Below the pieces are notes generated by a model. It did not search any database and was not told the DNA's origin. It saw only the letters and a list, made by a program, of their open reading frames with translations. Below, piece by piece: positions 52,844-55,256 of a DNA stretch of 55,256 bases; the stretch's first letter is position 1, and every line of letters begins with the position of its first letter. The stretch lies in NCBI GenBank assembly GCA_013297775.1, contig JAAFIL010000020.1, positions 1 through 55,256 on the forward strand. Direction: 5' to 3'. A program made the translations under genes and the position numbers. The stretch is from Bacteroidota bacterium (GTDB taxonomy: Bacteria > Bacteroidota > Bacteroidia > B-17B0 > Aurantibacillaceae).

Positions 52844-53572
52844 TTAAAAATCTTTGTTACTATTCCATAAACTGGAATGAAAATTTTTAGAAAACGTAAA
52901 GGTAATGTAAGCCGTTACACCCATGTTAAAAATGAGTAAATGGAAAAAGGTAGCAATGCGCCAGCCGCTCCAATACTCGGCTTTGGGGTCGAGCGAAATT
53001 AAAGAGGTGGGTAAGCCTAAGGCTAAAATGCAAGTGATAATTAATAGAGAAACAAACAAAGTTTCAAAATTACGCAGGGGCCAATGGGTTAATTTGCGAT
53101 ACCAAGGCAAAGCATCTCCCCAGGTGTGAACCAAGTAATAGGTGTTGGTGTCGGTTAAGGCAAATAACGCTTTTTGCTCGGTATTACTGCGGTTAGAGAA
53201 GGCTGTGAATGTACTTAATATTCTAAAATCTTTAAGTTCTTTTGAGTGTTGACGATTTAAGTCTTTAATTTTTAAAATGGCTTTGTAAGGAATGTCGCCT
53301 TTAAATAGGGAACTGTCTAAAAAACGGAGTTTAAGGTGTATGGCTATTTCACGAATTTCGGATAGGGTGTAAATATTTTTGGCCTCGCACTCGTCTTCGT
53401 TAAGCACATGAAACGATTTGTTATAATGCTTTAAATTATCAAGAATTTTTTTATCGGATAATAAATCTTTTTGTAAAATTTTATTGACTTCTTGAATTAA
53501 GACTTCATCTTCGGTGCGCATTTTTCGGCGATACTTTGCCAGTTCGTTATCAATACTAAGACCAGAGAACAT
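52844..53572 (-). CDS. membrane protein of unknown function, 242 aa
   Basis: The first 160 residues are soluble and helical with many charged residues (KYRRKMRTEDEVLIQEVNKI), followed by a WGDALPWYRKLTHWPLRNFE turn and two to three membrane helices (LFVSLLIITCILALGL and IATFFHLLIFNMGVTAYITF). No recognised domain. It is convergent with xerD (4 bp apart) and follows the barrel-type gene at 53582 by 9 bp, so the two are probably a unit. Confidence 0.65.
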   Translation of the reverse strand: MFSGLSIDNELAKYRRKMRTEDEVLIQEVNKILQKDLLSDKKILDNLKHYNKSFHVLNEDECEAKNIYTLSEIREIAIHLKLRFLDSSLFKGDIPYKAILKIKDLNRQHSKELKDFRILSTFTAFSNRSNTEQKALFALTDTNTYYLVHTWGDALPWYRKLTHWPLRNFETLFVSLLIITCILALGLPTSLISLDPKAEYWSGWRIATFFHLLIFNMGVTAYITFTFSKNFHSSLWNSNKDF

Positions 53573-53581
53573 AAGAACAAT

Positions 53582-54283
53582 TTAGTAAGGAATAATGGCA
53601 ATGCCTAACGAATACATTCGGATGCCATTAGGACCTTTGTTAGTAAACACTTCGTTAAAATAATAACAAGCGGTTACACATATTTGTTCATAGCCTATGC
53701 GAAAATGTACGCCGTAGCGCAAGCGGTCTATGTTTTTGATGTTGTAAAGCCTTACTTTACCATCGTTATCGCGTATTGAGCGAAAATCGTGTACCATGTA
53801 CCCAATTTTTGCCCCCAAGTGTATTTTAAATTGGCGATCGGTTTTGGTTCTAAAACGTAGTTCGAGAGGAATTTCGATTAGTTTTTGGGCATAACGGTTG
53901 AGCGTAAAGGGTCTGTTAAAGGGTTGCAATACGGTTGTAAATTTTCCTGTACTGCTATCGGTTTTATAAATAAAATCGGCGTTGCTGTGAAAATTATGGC
54001 TATATAAACCAATGCCATATCCAAAGCTGAATGCCGATTGGCCAATGGGTTTATCGAACAAGAGCGAGAAATTAACCCCAATGCTGCGTGCGCTTAGTTT
54101 TATACCTGAAGGTAAGTTGAGCCAGCCTGTGTGGTTTACTTCTAAAATACAGCGGTCGTTGCGGTCGGATTTATAATTTTTTAAATCGTACTCGCTATCG
54201 CCTTTATGGTCTTTCTTCTCTTGCGAAAAGTGAAACAAAGGAAAACAGACCATTACCAAGAGTAATTTTTGAAGCATAAACAA
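53582..54283 (-). CDS. outer-membrane beta-barrel protein (porin-like family)
   Basis: 233 residues. A signal peptide (LLLVMVCFPLFHFSQ) is followed by an acidic stretch and repeated amphipathic strands with conserved turns: FSFGYGIGLYSHNF, IEIPLELRFRTKT, IHLGAKIGYMVHDF, YGVHFRIGYEQICV and a terminal aromatic strand ending IAIIPY. This fits a small outer-membrane barrel such as the PorT-like families. Ligand unknown. Start 54283 or 54277 (both ATG). Confidence 0.72.
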   Translation of the reverse strand: MFMLQKLLLVMVCFPLFHFSQEKKDHKGDSEYDLKNYKSDRNDRCILEVNHTGWLNLPSGIKLSARSIGVNFSLLFDKPIGQSAFSFGYGIGLYSHNFHSNADFIYKTDSSTGKFTTVLQPFNRPFTLNRYAQKLIEIPLELRFRTKTDRQFKIHLGAKIGYMVHDFRSIRDNDGKVRLYNIKNIDRLRYGVHFRIGYEQICVTACYYFNEVFTNKGPNGIRMYSLGIAIIPY

Positions 54284-54357
54284 AAGTAATTATTATCGGC
54301 ACACTAAAAAAACTTTTAGGGTTAAGGCTTGGTTTAGTGGTAAGTTAAAGTGTTCTG

Positions 54358-55062
54358 TTAATGCAAAGTAAACGCTGTATTCAAATAGTGTTTTACGGAG
54401 GCTAAGTCGTTAAACATCAATACATCTATTATGGATAAAAACGGAATAAATGTTTGCCCCAGTTGTGGGTATTGAATGGCATCGGCTTTTAAAAACTGTA
54501 AGTTAATTCCTGCTTGGGCAAAACGTTGTTTATCGTAAAGTTCAACACCGCCAATTGGATTGATGTAGGTAGTGGCGTTTTGCGCCAAGCAAAGGGCAAG
54601 TACTTTTTCTTCGGCTTTTAATTGGTGGTCAATAGTAATGGTAGATGAAACCACAAAACGGGTGTTAATGTCTAAATAGGTTTTTAATGTATTTAAAGAA
54701 TTGTAAATAAATTGAAATAAATTGGTAGGCTCAGCTAAAACAATTTGTTCAATAATAGGGTAAACAGTTTTAAATTGCGGGGCTTTGCGATACGACTCTG
54801 TAATCCGATTTAAAAGTTTACGTCGCTCGTTTTGCCAATCGTCGGAGAGGTAGCGTTGAACCACTTCTAAATAATCGGAGTCTTTTTTAAGTGGCAAAGT
54901 TATATAGCTATCGCTTCCGTTCACTAAGATACGATTGCGGTTAATCCAACCTTTTTTAGAGAACTGAATGTTATCGTAAATAACAAATTCATCTACCGCA
55001 TTCATCAGTTGAAAGTAACCGATGTACGGAAAAAAATAGGGCTGCATGATGGCTATTTTCAT
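54358..55062 (-). CDS. WbqC family protein
   Basis: 234 residues. IAIMQPYFFPYIGYFQLMNA, YDNIQFSKKGWINRNRI and NPIGGVELY are the WbqC signatures. The family occurs in O-antigen and other surface glycan clusters, probably acting on amino sugars, but the reaction is not settled. It starts 23 bp after an aminotransferase gene, which fits amino-sugar formation. Confidence 0.92.
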   Translation of the reverse strand: MKIAIMQPYFFPYIGYFQLMNAVDEFVIYDNIQFSKKGWINRNRILVNGSDSYITLPLKKDSDYLEVVQRYLSDDWQNERRKLLNRITESYRKAPQFKTVYPIIEQIVLAEPTNLFQFIYNSLNTLKTYLDINTRFVVSSTITIDHQLKAEEKVLALCLAQNATTYINPIGGVELYDKQRFAQAGINLQFLKADAIQYPQLGQTFIPFLSIIDVLMFNDLASVKHYLNTAFTLH

Positions 55063-55085
55063 TGGGCAATCCTGCTTTAATGGGT

Positions 55086-55256
55086 TTAAATGGCGTTGAT
55101 AATTTTACAGATGCGCTCAATGTGTTCGGTTTCCAAATCGAAATACATAGGCAAACACAAGACACGTTTAGCTATATCTTCTGACACAGGGCAAGGTTGA
55201 CTTGTTTGTAGAAACGGCAATTGATTGAGCGAAGGGTAAAAATAGCGGCGCGTGTT
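55086..55256 (-). CDS. DegT/DnrJ/EryC1-type sugar aminotransferase, C-terminal part
   Basis: The 56 C-terminal residues are visible; the 5' part lies beyond the window. RRYFYPSLNQLPF, then CPVSEDIAKRVLCLPMYFDL and HIERICKIINAI are typical of PLP-dependent nucleotide-sugar aminotransferases, which make amino sugars for surface glycans. The catalytic Lys is outside the window. The pair with WbqC (23 bp gap) supports an amino-sugar pathway that continues past the end. Confidence 0.8.
   Translation of the reverse strand, partial: NTRRYFYPSLNQLPFLQTSQPCPVSEDIAKRVLCLPMYFDLETEHIERICKIINAI

Overview
The window looks like chromosomal DNA of a free-living member of the Bacteroidota (Flavobacteriia, Sphingobacteriia or Chitinophagia grade; I cannot place it further). 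The DNA is AT-rich and leucine is mostly TTA. SecD and SecF are fused. Several secreted proteins carry type IX secretion (T9SS) C-terminal sorting domains. Promoters fit the phylum's sigma-A type (TTG, about 17-20 bp, TAnnTTTG), best seen before the HU gene and secDF. No tRNA, rRNA or CRISPR array was seen.

Layout. 0-2 kb: a Fic protein behind IS-end-like repeats and a half attC-like sequence. 2-8 kb: secDF, ribF, an LRR protein, a SnoaL-like protein and a PAS protein. 8-13.3 kb (minus): a surface-polysaccharide unit with a Wzm/Wzt exporter and three glycosyltransferases. 13.8-24 kb: secreted T9SS proteins (SGNH hydrolase-like, PHP/CehA-like), an MFS carrier, MerR, YegP, an alpha/beta hydrolase pair and a lipoprotein. 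24.5-32.1 kb: CFA synthase with DUF1365, HU, AsnS, a T9SS sugar dehydrogenase, a DUF486 protein and MarC.

32.3-38.6 kb is clearly accessory. Five minus-strand genes (two unknown secreted or surface proteins, an extra type I methionine aminopeptidase, a RraB-like protein and a 106-residue unknown) have recurring structured sequences of about 140 bp between some of them. These start a few bases after one stop codon and end just before the next start, with TAAC/GTTA ends and matching inner arms, as in integron attC sites. Upstream, on the same strand, lies a decayed C-terminus of a tyrosine recombinase. I read this as a degenerate integron-like cassette array, and it is the most interesting object in the window. 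The Fic gene at the window start carries the same 5' flank.

38.6-55.3 kb returns to core-type genes: M20 amidohydrolase, a one-repeat TSUP protein, a large TolB-like outer-membrane protein, a TerB-ABCG fusion transporter, small secreted proteins, WaaA (KDO transferase), AroQ, a META-domain protein, XerD, two envelope proteins, WbqC and the end of a DegT-type sugar aminotransferase.

The intergenic space is rich in small non-autonomous repeats: a 116-166 bp MITE-like family (two full copies and one fragment), a CCGAG-ended MITE, an AACCGTAAATAGACAG-ended MITE, a 134 bp near-palindrome present twice inside composite elements, and a roughly 105-120 bp direct repeat in three tandem copies with shorter relatives elsewhere. 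Genes without recognised function are marked as such.
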